This document shows positions 40,180 through 48,796 of a stretch of DNA of 64,000 nucleotides, in pieces (positions within the stretch are counted from its first letter, which is position 1; each line of letters opens with the position of its first letter). Both the position numbers and the translations under genes were made by a program. This DNA comes from Microbacterium sp. SYP-A9085 (lineage in GTDB: Bacteria; Actinomycetota; Actinomycetes; Actinomycetales; Microbacteriaceae). The stretch lies in NCBI RefSeq assembly GCF_009649635.1, contig NZ_WJII01000001.1:124001-188000 (forward strand). Direction: 5' to 3'. The notes beneath the pieces are model-generated. The model made no database searches. It was given only the letters and a program-made list of their open reading frames with translations, and was not told the DNA's origin.

Positions 40180-41628
40180 TCAGGGGGCGATTGTGCGGGC
40201 GAGGAGTTCGGTCAGCAGGCGCTCGGCCACGGGATGCGGCAGCGCCTCGATCAGCGCCATCAGCGGCGCCATCGCATCCGGAAGCGCGCCGCCCGCGCCC
40301 AGGCCGATCCCCGCGAGCACGGCGGCCGCGGCATCCGAGTCCAGGCGCTCCGGCAGCTGCGCGGGCAGCGCGCCGAGCGCTTGCGCCGGATCCACCGCCG
40401 GCACACCCCGCACCGCGTCGGCCGCGGCGACGAGCGCGGCCACGAGCTCGTCGAGCACCGTCTCGGTCACCGGCGTCACGGTGAGATGCGTGGTATGCGG
40501 AAGACGGATGCCGTCGGCCTGCGTGAGTCCGGGCTGCTGCTGCAGCACCCACCCGGCGCCGCGCACCCGGTCGGCCCAGTGGTGCGGGTCGACGCGACGC
40601 TCCGGTGGCACGGACTCGTCCGTCGCCACCGCGAGCAGCGGACCGGTCGGCACCCCGACCACCCGCAGCCCCTCGATCCCGGCGACCGCCGCCCGCAGCG
40701 CCGCCGTCGCGCGCGCCGCCCGCGCCGCAAGCTGCGCGAACCCGTCCGCTCCGAGCGCACGGATGATCGCCCACGCCGCGGCCAGCGCTCCGGCCGACTT
40801 CGAGCCCAGCAGCGTCGGATTCACGACCGGGTACCCGGGCCAGTCGGTCGTCGCGAAGTACTGCGCACGGTGCCGGTCCCGCCCGCGGTGCAGCAGCACG
40901 CTCACGCCCTTCGGCGCATAGCCGTACTTGTGCAGATCCGCTGACAGGCTCGTGACGCCCGGCACGGCGAGGTCCCACGCGGGCACCCGGTCCGGCCAGA
41001 ACGGCAGGATCCAGCCGCCGATGCACGCGTCCACATGGCACGCGATGCCCGCGGCCGCGCACGCGACGGCGACATCCGCGACCGGATCCATCGCGGCGAA
41101 CGGGTACGAGGGCGCCGAGACGACCACCAGCGCCACGTCCGGCCCGAGCCGGTCGACGACCGCGGCCGCGTCGAGCGTGCCGGTCGCGGGCGAGACCGGC
41201 ACCGCGTCGAACGCGAGATCGAACAGCTCCGCCGCCTTCCGGAACGCCGCGTGCGCGGTGACCGGGGCCACGATGCGTGCGACACCGGTTCCGCCGCCCG
41301 CGCGCCACAGGTCGCGGGCGGTCTTCACCGCCAGCAGGCACGACTCGGTGCCGCCGCTGGTGACCGAGCCCGCGACATCCTCATCCCCGCCCAGGATGTC
41401 GCGGGCGAACGCGACGACATCCCGCTCCAGCGCCGCCACCGACGTGAACGTCGTGGGGTCCAGGCCGTTGACCGCCTGCATCCGCCGCGCCGCCTGCGCG
41501 GCGAGCTCGTCGAGCTCGGGCATCCCCGCGTCGTAGACATAGGAGAGCACGCGCCCGCCGTGCGTGGGCGCGTCGCGGGCCCGCAGAGCGTCGAGTTCGC
41601 CGAGGATCGCCGCGTCGTCAAGGTCCAC
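40180..41628 (-). CDS. PLP-dependent decarboxylase/lyase (sphingosine-1-phosphate-lyase-like)
   Basis: A 482-residue fold-type I PLP enzyme. GSVTSGGTESCLLAVKTARD is the phosphate-binding region, CHVDACIGGWILPFW the Asp pairing with the cofactor nitrogen, and TSLSADLHKYGYAPKGVSVLLHR the Schiff-base Lys context typical of Dpl1/S1P-lyase and related group II decarboxylases. A C-terminal 90-residue extension is low-complexity. The natural substrate is unknown; Actinobacteria of this family are not known to make sphingolipids. Confidence 0.85.
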   Translation of the reverse strand: MDLDDAAILGELDALRARDAPTHGGRVLSYVYDAGMPELDELAAQAARRMQAVNGLDPTTFTSVAALERDVVAFARDILGGDEDVAGSVTSGGTESCLLAVKTARDLWRAGGGTGVARIVAPVTAHAAFRKAAELFDLAFDAVPVSPATGTLDAAAVVDRLGPDVALVVVSAPSYPFAAMDPVADVAVACAAAGIACHVDACIGGWILPFWPDRVPAWDLAVPGVTSLSADLHKYGYAPKGVSVLLHRGRDRHRAQYFATTDWPGYPVVNPTLLGSKSAGALAAAWAIIRALGADGFAQLAARAARATAALRAAVAGIEGLRVVGVPTGPLLAVATDESVPPERRVDPHHWADRVRGAGWVLQQQPGLTQADGIRLPHTTHLTVTPVTETVLDELVAALVAAADAVRGVPAVDPAQALGALPAQLPERLDSDAAAAVLAGIGLGAGGALPDAMAPLMALIEALPHPVAERLLTELLARTIAP

Positions 41629-41634
41629 GCGTCC

Positions 41635-41640
41635 ACCCTA
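41635..41640 (-). promoter_or_regulatory. -10 box of PLP-enzyme gene
   Basis: TAGGGT (minus) ends 6 nt before GTG 41628. Confidence 0.45.
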
Positions 41641-41756
41641 TGGGCGGGTCCGCCGCGCTGAGGTGGCACGAATGGCGGGAATCACCACGGGAATTCCGAC
41701 CATTCGCGCCACCTCACCACAGGTGACCGGGAAAAACGCCGGCGGGGGTGGCCCCG

Positions 41757-41762
41757 TAGACT
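41757..41762 (+). promoter_or_regulatory. -10 box of aspS
   Basis: TAGACT ends 8 nt before GTG 41771; there is no ribosome binding site. Confidence 0.5.
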
Positions 41763-41770
41763 TGACCCTC

Positions 41771-43111
41771 GTGACTGAACGCGTCCTCGTGAACCAGCTG
41801 TCCGCCCGTGCCGATGGCCCTGTGTCGGTGTCCGGGTGGGTGGAGACCGTCCGCGACCAGAAGAAGGTGCAGTTCGTCATCCTGCGCGACGAGACCGGCG
41901 CCGTGCAGCTGGTGAACCCGGCGACCCGTCCGGCCGAGGACGGCGGCGAGCAGGATGCCGCGGCCCTGGCGCTCACCGACACCATCTCGAACCTCGCGCA
42001 CGGCTCGTTCCTGACCGTCACCGGCGCGCTCAAGCACGACGAGCGGGTCAAGCTCGGCGGTCTCGAGATAAAGATCGAGGGACTGGATGTCGCCGCCGCC
42101 GCCCTCCCCGAGACGCCGATCGCCACCGACTCGAGCATGGACAAGCGGATGGACTGGCGGTTCCTGGATCTCCGCCAGCGCCGCAACAACCTGATCTTCC
42201 GGGTGTCCACGACCCTCGAGCACGCGATGCGCCAGTATTGGATCGACCGCGACTACATCGAGATCCACACCCCCAAGCTCATGTCGAGCCCGTCCGAGTC
42301 GAACGCGGAGCTGTTCAGCCTCGGCTACTTCGAGGACAAGACGGCCTACCTGGCGCAGAGCCCGCAGCACTACAAGCAGATGGCGCAGGCGGCCGGCTTC
42401 GGCAAGGTGTTCGAGATCGGCGACGTGTTCCGCGCCGACCCGAGCTTCACGAGCCGCCACGCGACCGAGTTCACGAGCGTGGACGCCGAGATCAGCTGGA
42501 TCGATTCGCACGAGGATGTCGCGGCGATGCAGGAGGAGCTGCTGGCCGCCGCGATCCAGGCCGTGAAGGACAAGCACGGCGACGAGATCGCCGAGCTGTT
42601 CGGCATCGACGTGGTGGTCCCGACACTGCCGTTCCCGCGCATCCCGCTGACGGAGGCGCACCGGATCGTCGCCGAGCGCGGCTACGAGATCCCCCGCACG
42701 GACGGCGACCTCGACCCGGAGGGCGAGCGGCAGATCTCGGCTCATGTCGCCGAGGCGTACGGCCACGAGTTCGTGTTCATCACCGATTACCACGCCGAGA
42801 TCCGGCCGTTCTACCACATGATCGACCCGGCCACCGGGCTCACCCGCAGCTATGACCTGCTGTTCAAGGGCGTCGAGATCACGACCGGCGCCCAGCGCGA
42901 GCACCGCATCGACGTGCTCGAGCGGCAGGCGCTTGACAAGGGTCTCAAGCTCGAGGGCCTCGCGCACTACCTGGACTTCTTCCGCTACGGCGTGCCCCCG
43001 CACGGCGGGTTCGGGATGGGCCTTGCCCGCGTGCTGATGCTGCTACTGGGCGAGTCGTCGATCCGCGAAGTCACGTTCCTGTTCCGCGGCCCGACGCGCC
43101 TCGCGCCGTAA
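41771..43111 (+). CDS. aspS: Aspartate-tRNA(Asp/Asn) ligase, archaeal type
   Basis: A 446-residue class IIb synthetase. An N-terminal OB fold (VSVSGWVETVRDQKKVQFVILRDETGAVQLV) binds the anticodon. The catalytic core has motif 2 FEIGDVFRADPSFTSRHATEFTSVDAEISW and motif 3 HGGFGMGLARVLMLLLGESSIREVTFLFRGPTRLAP. The short length and absence of the bacterial GAD insertion mark it as the archaeal/eukaryal type, often non-discriminating. With no ribosome binding site it is probably leaderless. Confidence 0.94.
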   Translation: MTERVLVNQLSARADGPVSVSGWVETVRDQKKVQFVILRDETGAVQLVNPATRPAEDGGEQDAAALALTDTISNLAHGSFLTVTGALKHDERVKLGGLEIKIEGLDVAAAALPETPIATDSSMDKRMDWRFLDLRQRRNNLIFRVSTTLEHAMRQYWIDRDYIEIHTPKLMSSPSESNAELFSLGYFEDKTAYLAQSPQHYKQMAQAAGFGKVFEIGDVFRADPSFTSRHATEFTSVDAEISWIDSHEDVAAMQEELLAAAIQAVKDKHGDEIAELFGIDVVVPTLPFPRIPLTEAHRIVAERGYEIPRTDGDLDPEGERQISAHVAEAYGHEFVFITDYHAEIRPFYHMIDPATGLTRSYDLLFKGVEITTGAQREHRIDVLERQALDKGLKLEGLAHYLDFFRYGVPPHGGFGMGLARVLMLLLGESSIREVTFLFRGPTRLAP

Positions 43112-43123
43112 GGCGCCCCGGCC

Positions 43124-43420
43124 TCAGAGCTGGAAGTCGACGGCGACGCGGTCGGAGACGACGCTGCGCACGTAGGCGACGACGGCCTGATGGTCCGGAT
43201 GCACCGCGTAGGCATCCAGCGCGGCCGCGTCCGCGAAATCGACGACGAGGGCGACATCCCAGTTGCCCTCGATCACGTTCGGTCCGGCGGTCAGCGCGCC
43301 GATCGTGGGCACGACACCCACGAGCGCGTGCAGCCGGTCGGCGATCTCGCGCGCCTGTGCGGCGCGGGTGCCGGCGTCCTCGGCCGCGAGCTTCCACGCG
43401 ACCACGTGCCGCAGCGTCAC
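43124..43420 (-). CDS. Stress-responsive Dabb domain protein
   Basis: A 98-residue dimeric alpha-beta barrel protein: VTLRHVVAWKLAAED, PTIGALTAGPNVIEGNWDVALVVDFADAAALDAYAVHPDHQAVVAYVRSVVSDRVAVDF. Dabb proteins are small stress or polyketide-cyclase-like folds. The GTG overlaps the glutaredoxin stop by 4 bp, so both are co-translated. Confidence 0.88.
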   Translation of the reverse strand: MTLRHVVAWKLAAEDAGTRAAQAREIADRLHALVGVVPTIGALTAGPNVIEGNWDVALVVDFADAAALDAYAVHPDHQAVVAYVRSVVSDRVAVDFQL

Positions 43421-43689
43421 CGGGTCACCGCCGCCGCGTCCAGGAGTGCCTCGTGCAGGCGATCCGGCGCGACCCGCCAGTGCGCGTGCAGGCGGCCGTC
43501 GATGAGGACCACGGGGATCTTCTCCCACCACTGCGCGTACAGCTCCGCGTCGTCGGCGATCGACCGCTCGACGACGTCGACGTGCTCGGCCACCCGCTCC
43601 GGGAGGCCGGCGATGACCTGCTCGACGACGCCGTGGGCGACGTCGCACAGATGGCAGTCGGGCTTGCCGATGAGGGTGAGTGTGGTCAC
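43417..43689 (-). CDS. Glutaredoxin family protein
   Basis: A 90-residue thioredoxin-fold protein: TTLTLIGKPDCHLCDVAHGVVEQV has the CHLC active site, WWEKIPVVLIDGRLHAHWRV the cis-Pro and second strand. The length matches DUF836/YruB-like glutaredoxins. I start it at GTG 43689 because the ATG at 43698 overlaps the TAGGAT -10 box and the GTG sits 7 nt after that box. Confidence 0.88.
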   Translation of the reverse strand: MTTLTLIGKPDCHLCDVAHGVVEQVIAGLPERVAEHVDVVERSIADDAELYAQWWEKIPVVLIDGRLHAHWRVAPDRLHEALLDAAAVTR

Positions 43690-43696
43690 AGAACCC

Positions 43697-43702
43697 ATCC
43701 TA
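43697..43702 (-). promoter_or_regulatory. -10 box of glutaredoxin gene
   Basis: TAGGAT (minus) ends 7 nt before GTG 43689. Confidence 0.45.
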
Positions 43703-43758
43703 CGGGGGCCCGGGATGCCGCCGGCCGGCGCGCGATCACCCAGCGGCAGACCGCTGCG

Positions 43759-44052
43759 TCAGTACTCGATCTTGTATCCGCCCGCGACCCATTCGCCGGT
43801 GCCGCCGTCGACGTTCGTGGCGTCGTAGCCGCGCGCGGTGAGTGCCTCGACCACGCGGGCCGAACGCGCACCGGCGTGGCAGATCACATGGAACGGTTCA
43901 TCGGGGAGGGCATCGAGGTGCTCGCCGAGGGTCGACATCGGCAGGCTCACGGCACCCGGCACATGGCCCGCCGCGTACTCGTCGGGCTCCCGCACGTCGA
44001 TGAGCGGGATGCCGGTGGAGCGGTGCAGCTCGTGGATCGTGATCGACTTCAT
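43759..44052 (-). CDS. Rhodanese-like domain protein
   Basis: A 97-residue single rhodanese domain: PLIDVREPDEYAAGHVPGAVSLPMSTLG is the CH2A region and FHVICHAGARSARVVEALTARGYDATNVDGGTGEWVAGGY the active-site loop with catalytic Cys (CHAGARS). It is a probable sulfur carrier or sulfurtransferase. AAGGGA precedes the ATG. Confidence 0.92.
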   Translation of the reverse strand: MKSITIHELHRSTGIPLIDVREPDEYAAGHVPGAVSLPMSTLGEHLDALPDEPFHVICHAGARSARVVEALTARGYDATNVDGGTGEWVAGGYKIEY

Positions 44053-44066
44053 GCTGTCCCTTCAGT

Positions 44067-44106
44067 GACACGAAGCGCCCGTCCGCACGGACAGGCGCTC
44101 GGTGTC
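44067..44106 (-). terminator. Hairpin after bTHX-like gene
   Basis: GACAC-AAGCGCC-GTCC pairs with GGAC-GGCGCT-GTGTC around a GCAC loop, with small mismatches. It lies 7 bp past the stop of the minus-strand micro-ORF and before the rhodanese gene. Confidence 0.6.
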
Positions 44107-44113
44107 GGGCCGC

Positions 44114-44212
44114 TTACTTCTTGTTGCGGCGCTGGTGGCGAGTCTTGCGAAGCAGCTTACGGTGCTTCTTCTTCGCCATGCGCTTGCGGCGCTTCTTGAT
44201 GACAGAACCCAC
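44114..44212 (-). CDS. AURKAIP1/COX24-like (bTHX-type) ribosomal micro-protein
   Basis: A 32-residue, highly basic peptide beginning VGSVIKKRRKRMAKKKHRKL and ending LRKTRHQRRNKK. This is the actinobacterial AURKAIP1/COX24 family, related to mitochondrial mS38 and seen as a small subunit ribosomal protein in mycobacteria. The GTG start has GAGG 7 nt upstream. It is too short for most ORF calling, but the composition and context leave little doubt. Confidence 0.92.
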   Translation of the reverse strand: MGSVIKKRRKRMAKKKHRKLLRKTRHQRRNKK

Positions 44213-44296
44213 GGAAAACCTCACTATGTCAGGGGTCTGGACGCGGGTGTCCGCGCCCGGGAACGGGCAGATGAAAGGAAAATGCCTCGGATCAGT

Positions 44297-44488
44297 CTAG
44301 CCGACGTCGGCGATCGGCCGATGCATGGCATCGGCCACCGCGGACTCCGGCACACGATAGCTGCGTCCGAACCGCACCGCCGGAAGCTCACCGGCATGCA
44401 CGAGCCGGTACACGGTCATCTTGGAGACGCGCATCAACTCAGCGACCTCCGCGACCGTGAGAAATCGCACGTCGGGCAACTCTGCCAT
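44297..44488 (-). CDS. MerR-like/excisionase-type helix-turn-helix protein
   Basis: A 63-residue DNA-binding protein: VRFLTVAEVAELMRVSKMTVYRLVHAGELPAVRFGRSYRVPESAVADAM, the excisionase/BldC-like winged HTH. BldC relatives in Streptomyces bind direct repeats and control development. The ATG at 44488 has GAGAGGA. It is upstream of the bTHX-like gene in the same direction. Confidence 0.9.
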   Translation of the reverse strand: MAELPDVRFLTVAEVAELMRVSKMTVYRLVHAGELPAVRFGRSYRVPESAVADAMHRPIADVG

Positions 44489-44540
44489 TCCTCTCACCCT
44501 TCCCCAGCATGGTTCTGGTACCCCCAGAATGCTGAGGCAC

Positions 44541-44570
44541 ACTCTATGGTGTCAGAGCGCGTCATGTAAA
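44541..44570 (-). promoter_or_regulatory. Promoter of excisionase-type HTH gene
   Basis: On the minus strand TTTACA (44565-44570), 18 bp, then TAGAGT (44541-44546). The leader to the ATG at 44488 is about 45 nt and carries a ribosome binding site. Confidence 0.65.
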
Positions 44571-44607
44571 CCCATGAGACTCCTGTGACGTATGCTACCG
44601 GTTTTGG

Positions 44608-45786
44608 TCACCGGGCGGCGAGCTCGTCGACCAGCTGCAGCAGCGCCTGCGCGTGCCGCGCCGGCTGCCGCTCCCTGGCATACCCGAGCGCCGCCGCACC
44701 CGCCGTGCGCAGCCGGTCGGGCTCGCGCACGAGCTGGATGAGCGTGGCCGCCAGGCTCACGGCATCCGGCGCCGTGCTGGCCAGCGCCGCCCGGCCGAAC
44801 TCCTCGGCGAGCACCGGGTCGGTCACGATGGCGGGGCGTCCCCGCGTGAAAGCCTCCAGCGCGATCATCGGCTGATTGTCGAAGCCGAGCGACGTGATCA
44901 GCACGGCGTGCGATGCGGCGATCAGCTGGGCGACCCGGTCCCCCGTCACCCGGCCGTGGAAGACGACGTCCTGCTGTGCGCGCCCGGCGCCGCCGGCGAC
45001 ATCCAGGCGGATCCGACCGGGGCCGACCGCGGCGCCCGCTATCCGCACGGCCTCCAGGGCGACCTCCAGTCGCTTCTCCGGCGCGAACCGGGCCGCCCAC
45101 ACGAGCGTGAGCGGCTCCGGCGCCGGCGGCGGGGCGGGCTGCAGCGGCTCGGAGACGTTCGAGAACGGGCGGGCACCGGCCACGCCCGCCTCGCGCAGCG
45201 CCTGCGCTTGATGGACCGAGGGCGAGAGCACCGCATCCGCGCGCAGGGCGACGCGCAGCGTCATCCCGCGCAGGGCGTTGTTGATCGGCGTGCTGCCGCT
45301 GTACCGGGGCGTGGCGGGGATACCGGTCAGCCCCCGGTGGAACCAGCGCACGGCGGGGGCCAGCGGCGACAGCGCGGGCGAGGCGCGCCAGAAGAACGTG
45401 TGCACCACATGCAGCACCGGCAGCCCGCGGTCGGCGCCGGCGGCCAGCGCGGCGGCGGCGAGCGCGAACTCCGAGTGCACGACGAGCGCGGCAACGTGGT
45501 GCGCGTCGATCAGCGCCGTGAGCGTGTCGGCCAGGCGCGCGGCGGACCCGAGGAGCGGCAGCTCCAGGCCCGGCAGGGTGCCATGCACGACGGGCGCGAC
45601 CGGGACGATGTTCGCCGTCCCGGTGAGCACGTCGGCGTCCGGGGCGACGACGACCACGGTCCACCCCTGCGCGGCCAGGCTCCGGGCCTGCCGCAGGAAC
45701 GCGGTCTGCGCACCCCCGAGATAGCGCAGCGAGTAGTCGCACAGCAGCATCACGGCGGGCTCGCCGTGCGAAACGGGATCGGTCAT
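44608..45786 (-). CDS. Glycosyltransferase family 4 protein
   Basis: A 392-residue GT-B enzyme. YSLRYLGGAQTAFLRQARSLAAQGWTVVVVAP is the acceptor-side Gly-rich loop; LTLVWAARFAPEKRLEVALEAVR starts the donor domain; VVFHGRVTGDRVAQLIAASHAVLITSLGFDNQPMIALEAFTRGRPAIVTD is the EX7E-like block, with F-D-N-Q-P-M-I-A-L-E. The acceptor is unknown. It lies 19 bp after the ArsR gene on the same strand. Confidence 0.9.
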   Translation of the reverse strand: MTDPVSHGEPAVMLLCDYSLRYLGGAQTAFLRQARSLAAQGWTVVVVAPDADVLTGTANIVPVAPVVHGTLPGLELPLLGSAARLADTLTALIDAHHVAALVVHSEFALAAAALAAGADRGLPVLHVVHTFFWRASPALSPLAPAVRWFHRGLTGIPATPRYSGSTPINNALRGMTLRVALRADAVLSPSVHQAQALREAGVAGARPFSNVSEPLQPAPPPAPEPLTLVWAARFAPEKRLEVALEAVRIAGAAVGPGRIRLDVAGGAGRAQQDVVFHGRVTGDRVAQLIAASHAVLITSLGFDNQPMIALEAFTRGRPAIVTDPVLAEEFGRAALASTAPDAVSLAATLIQLVREPDRLRTAGAAALGYARERQPARHAQALLQLVDELAAR

Positions 45787-45805
45787 ATCGTCGGGCAGCG
45801 GAGGA

Positions 45806-46204
45806 TCAGCGCCCCGGCAGCTTCCTCAGGGCGCTCTCCAGAGCGTGCTTCGCGGATGCCGCGGCCCGGCCGACCACTTCCGCGGCGTAGGCCGCGGTCT
45901 CCGGCAGCACCACGGCGGCGTCCTCGCCGGCCTGGTCCAGGAACGGCAGGATCCAGTCGTCGACCTCGTCCAGCGGCCCGGTCTGCAGGCGGTAGTACCG
46001 GTGCTGGCCCTCTTCGCGCACGGTGACCAGCCCGGCTTCGCGCAGCACCTTCAGGTGCTTGGAGACGGTGGGCTGGCTGACCCCCAGATCGATCACTATC
46101 TGGGACACGCTGGTGCCGTCGTGACCGGCGGCGGACCGGTCCAGCAGAAGTCGCAGGATGTCGCGACGGGTGCCGTCCGCGATCACGTCGAAGATGTCCG
46201 CCAT
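45806..46204 (-). CDS. ArsR-family winged-helix regulator
   Basis: A 132-residue regulator: FDVIADGTRRDILRLLLDRSAAGHDGTSVSQIVIDLGVSQPTVSKHLKVLREAGLVTVREEGQHRYYRL. No metal-binding Cys pair is present, so it probably responds to something else. It is divergent from ktrB, and co-directional with the glycosyltransferase. Its ATG is 6 nt after TAACCT. Confidence 0.92.
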   Translation of the reverse strand: MADIFDVIADGTRRDILRLLLDRSAAGHDGTSVSQIVIDLGVSQPTVSKHLKVLREAGLVTVREEGQHRYYRLQTGPLDEVDDWILPFLDQAGEDAAVVLPETAAYAAEVVGRAAASAKHALESALRKLPGR

Positions 46205-46210
46205 GCCCTT

Positions 46211-46216
46211 AGGTTA
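46211..46216 (-). promoter_or_regulatory. -10 box of ArsR gene
   Basis: TAACCT (minus) ends 6 nt before ATG 46204. Confidence 0.5.
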
Positions 46217-46238
46217 GCCGGGCCCCCGGCTGAGTACC

Positions 46239-47702
46239 ATGACACAGGTGTCATCACATCCGGACGGCACCCGCCGCTCCACGCCGATCGTGCGCGCACT
46301 GCTCGCCCTTCCCCGTGCCAGCTGGGAGGTTCTGCGCGACCTCACCACGGTGTCCCCCGCCCGGTTCGCGGTCGGCGTCTACCTGGTGCTCATCACGCTG
46401 TTCACCGTCCTGCTCTCGCTGCCGGCGGCATCCGCCACCGGCCAGCGCACACCGTTCGCCGACGCCCTTTTCACGGCGATCTCGACGGTGTGCGTCACGG
46501 GCCTGTCGACCGTGGACATGGGCACGCATTGGTCGGCGTTCGGCCGGATCGTCATCTACGTCGGCGTGAACGTCGGGGCCCTCGGCGTGCTCACGCTGGC
46601 GTCGATCCTGGGCCTGGTGATCTCCAAGCGCCTGGGCCTGCGCGCCAAGCTCATCGCCGCCGGTGACACCAACCCGCTGCGCATGCACGGCGGTCCCGTC
46701 AACGAGGGCCAGACCGTCCGGCTCGGCGAGGTCGGCTCGCTGCTGGCCACGGTGGCGCTGTCCACGCTGATCATCGAGGCCGCCCTCGCGGTGCTGATGT
46801 ACCCGTCGCTGCTGGTGGGCGGCGTGGATCCGCTGCGGGCGCTGTGGGAGGCGCCGTACTACTCGGCGATGGCGTTCACGAACACGGGGTTCGCCCCGAA
46901 CCCGGACGGCCTGGAGCCGTTCCAGCACGACTACTTCTTCCTCACCATGATGATGATCGGAGTGTTCCTCGGCTCGATCGGGTTCCCCGTGATCTACACG
47001 CTTGCGCGTCACCGCTGGCACGTGCGGCAGTGGTCGCTGCACGCGAAGCTGACGATCATCACGACAGTCCTGCTGTTCGTCGTCGGCGCCGCGGTGTTCC
47101 TGGCGCTCGAGTTCGACAACCCGAAGACGTTCGGTGACCGCGACGCGTGGGACACGGTGTACCAGTCGTTCTTCCTGTCCGCGATGACCCGGTCTGGCGG
47201 GTTCTCCACCGTCGACGTCAGCAGCCTGCACGGCTCGTCGCTGATCGTGGGCTCGATGCTGATGTTCGTCGGCGGCGGCTCGGCATCGACCGCCGGAGGC
47301 ATCAAGGTGACGACGCTGGCGGTGCTGGCGCTGGCGGTGTGGAGCGAGGCGCGGGGACGCCCGTCGGTGCAGGCGTTCGGCCGCCGCATCCCCAGCGATG
47401 TGCAGCGGGTGGCGCTGTCGGTCGTCGCGTGGGGGGCCACCCTGGTGGCCGTCTCCACGGTGACGATCGCGCAGATGACGAAGGCGCCGGTGGCCGACGT
47501 GCTGTTTGACGTGATCTCCGCGTTCGCGACCGTCGGCCTGTCCTCGGGGCTCACCGAAGCCATGCCCGATCCGGCCAAGTACGTGATGGCGGGCACGATG
47601 CTGATGGGCCGCGTTGGTACAGTGACACTCGCGGCGGCGGTCGCCGCGACCTCACGCACGCAGCTGTACTCGCTGCCGGTGGAAAGGCCGATCGTTGGTT
47701 GA
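46239..47702 (+). CDS. ktrB: TrkH/KtrB potassium uptake subunit
   Basis: A 487-residue K+ channel-like transporter made of four M1-P-M2 repeats. The selectivity-filter segments are STVCVTGLSTVDMG, AMAFTNTGFAPN, AMTRSGGFSTVDV and ISAFATVGLSSGLTE, each with the key Gly. GSASTAGGIKVTT is typical of KtrB. It works with the adjacent KtrA RCK protein. The ATG is inferred; the N-terminus (about 25 residues) is cytoplasmic. Confidence 0.94.
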   Translation: MTQVSSHPDGTRRSTPIVRALLALPRASWEVLRDLTTVSPARFAVGVYLVLITLFTVLLSLPAASATGQRTPFADALFTAISTVCVTGLSTVDMGTHWSAFGRIVIYVGVNVGALGVLTLASILGLVISKRLGLRAKLIAAGDTNPLRMHGGPVNEGQTVRLGEVGSLLATVALSTLIIEAALAVLMYPSLLVGGVDPLRALWEAPYYSAMAFTNTGFAPNPDGLEPFQHDYFFLTMMMIGVFLGSIGFPVIYTLARHRWHVRQWSLHAKLTIITTVLLFVVGAAVFLALEFDNPKTFGDRDAWDTVYQSFFLSAMTRSGGFSTVDVSSLHGSSLIVGSMLMFVGGGSASTAGGIKVTTLAVLALAVWSEARGRPSVQAFGRRIPSDVQRVALSVVAWGATLVAVSTVTIAQMTKAPVADVLFDVISAFATVGLSSGLTEAMPDPAKYVMAGTMLMGRVGTVTLAAAVAATSRTQLYSLPVERPIVG

Positions 47703-48366
47703 GCAGATCCGAGGCGACGCGCCGGTCCTGGTGATCGGACTCGGCCGGTTCGGCGCCGCGTGCGCCGGCGAACTGGACCGGCTGGACCGGGACGTGCTGG
47801 CGATCGACGAGAACCTCGAGCTCGTCCAGAAGTGGAGCGAGCGCGTCACGCACGCCGTGCAGGCCGACGCCCGCAACCTCGACGCCCTCAAGCAGATCGG
47901 CGCGCAGGACTTCCAGGTCGCAGTTGTGGCCACCGGCTCGTCGATCGAGTCGTCGGTGCTGATCACCGCGAACCTCGTCGACCTGAAGGTGCCGCAGATC
48001 TGGGCGAAGGCGGTGTCGCAGTCGCACGGCAAGATCCTCGCCCGAGTGGGGGCGAACCACGTCGTGTACCCGGAGCGGGAGGCCGGCGAGCGGGTCGCGC
48101 ACCTGGTGAGCGGGCGGATGCTGGATTTCATCCGGTTCGACGACGACTTCGTGCTCGCCAAGATGTACCCGCCGAAGTACATCCGCGGCATCGGCCTGAA
48201 CCAATCCGGGGTGCGCACGAAGTTCAACGTCACTGTGGTGGGGGTGAAGACTCCCGGCAAGCCGTTCCGCTACGCCGAGGCCGACACCGTGGTCACCAAC
48301 CACGACCTCATCATCGTGTCCGGCACGAACTCCGACATCGAGAGGTTCGCGTCGCTGGAACGCTGA
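47695..48366 (+). CDS. ktrA: KtrA/TrkA-type RCK potassium regulator
   Basis: A 223-residue RCK protein. VLVIGLGRFGAACAGELDRLDRDVLAIDENLELVQ is the nucleotide-binding Rossmann motif, HAVQADARNLDALKQIG the second, and residues 140-223 form the RCK_C domain. It gates KtrB in response to ATP/ADP or cyclic di-AMP. The TTG start is supported by GGAAAGG 7 nt upstream and overlaps the ktrB stop by 8 bp. Confidence 0.94.
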   Translation: MVEQIRGDAPVLVIGLGRFGAACAGELDRLDRDVLAIDENLELVQKWSERVTHAVQADARNLDALKQIGAQDFQVAVVATGSSIESSVLITANLVDLKVPQIWAKAVSQSHGKILARVGANHVVYPEREAGERVAHLVSGRMLDFIRFDDDFVLAKMYPPKYIRGIGLNQSGVRTKFNVTVVGVKTPGKPFRYAEADTVVTNHDLIIVSGTNSDIERFASLER

Positions 48367-48403
48367 CGGCGCGGATGTCGCAGGCCCGGTGCAGGCTGGG
48401 CTC

Positions 48404-48793
48404 ATGGATAGCACAGTGGGGCAGGATGCGGCGATCGGCCGCTGGATGGCCGGGTACGAGCGGGCGTGGGCGTCCAGCGACCCGGGCGACATCCGGGCGC
48501 TGTTCACGGACGACGCCGAATACCGCACCGCGCCGTGGCGGGAGCCGTGGCGCGGGGCGGACGCTATCGTGCAGGGCTGGGTGGAGCGCCGCGACGAGCC
48601 GGGCACGTATCGCTTCGAGTGGGAGCTGCTGGATTCCGCGCCGCCGCGGCATTACGTGCGCGGATGGACGACGTACCTGGAGGACGGTGAGCCCGCGCAC
48701 CGGTACAGCAACCTCTGGATCGTCAAATTGACCGACGACGGGCGCGCACGTGCATTCACCGAGTGGTGGATGAACGAGGCGTCGACGTCCTGA
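48404..48793 (+). CDS. SnoaL-like / NTF2-superfamily protein
   Basis: A 129-residue cone-fold protein: IGRWMAGYERAWASSDPGDIRALFTDDAEYRTAPWREPWRGADAIVQGW, then YRFEWELLDSAPPRHYVRGWTTYLEDG and FTEWWMNEA. Catalytic role is unknown. A CAGGCT box 6 nt upstream suggests leaderless expression from ATG 48404. Confidence 0.82.
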   Translation: MDSTVGQDAAIGRWMAGYERAWASSDPGDIRALFTDDAEYRTAPWREPWRGADAIVQGWVERRDEPGTYRFEWELLDSAPPRHYVRGWTTYLEDGEPAHRYSNLWIVKLTDDGRARAFTEWWMNEASTS

Positions 48794-48796
48794 TTC

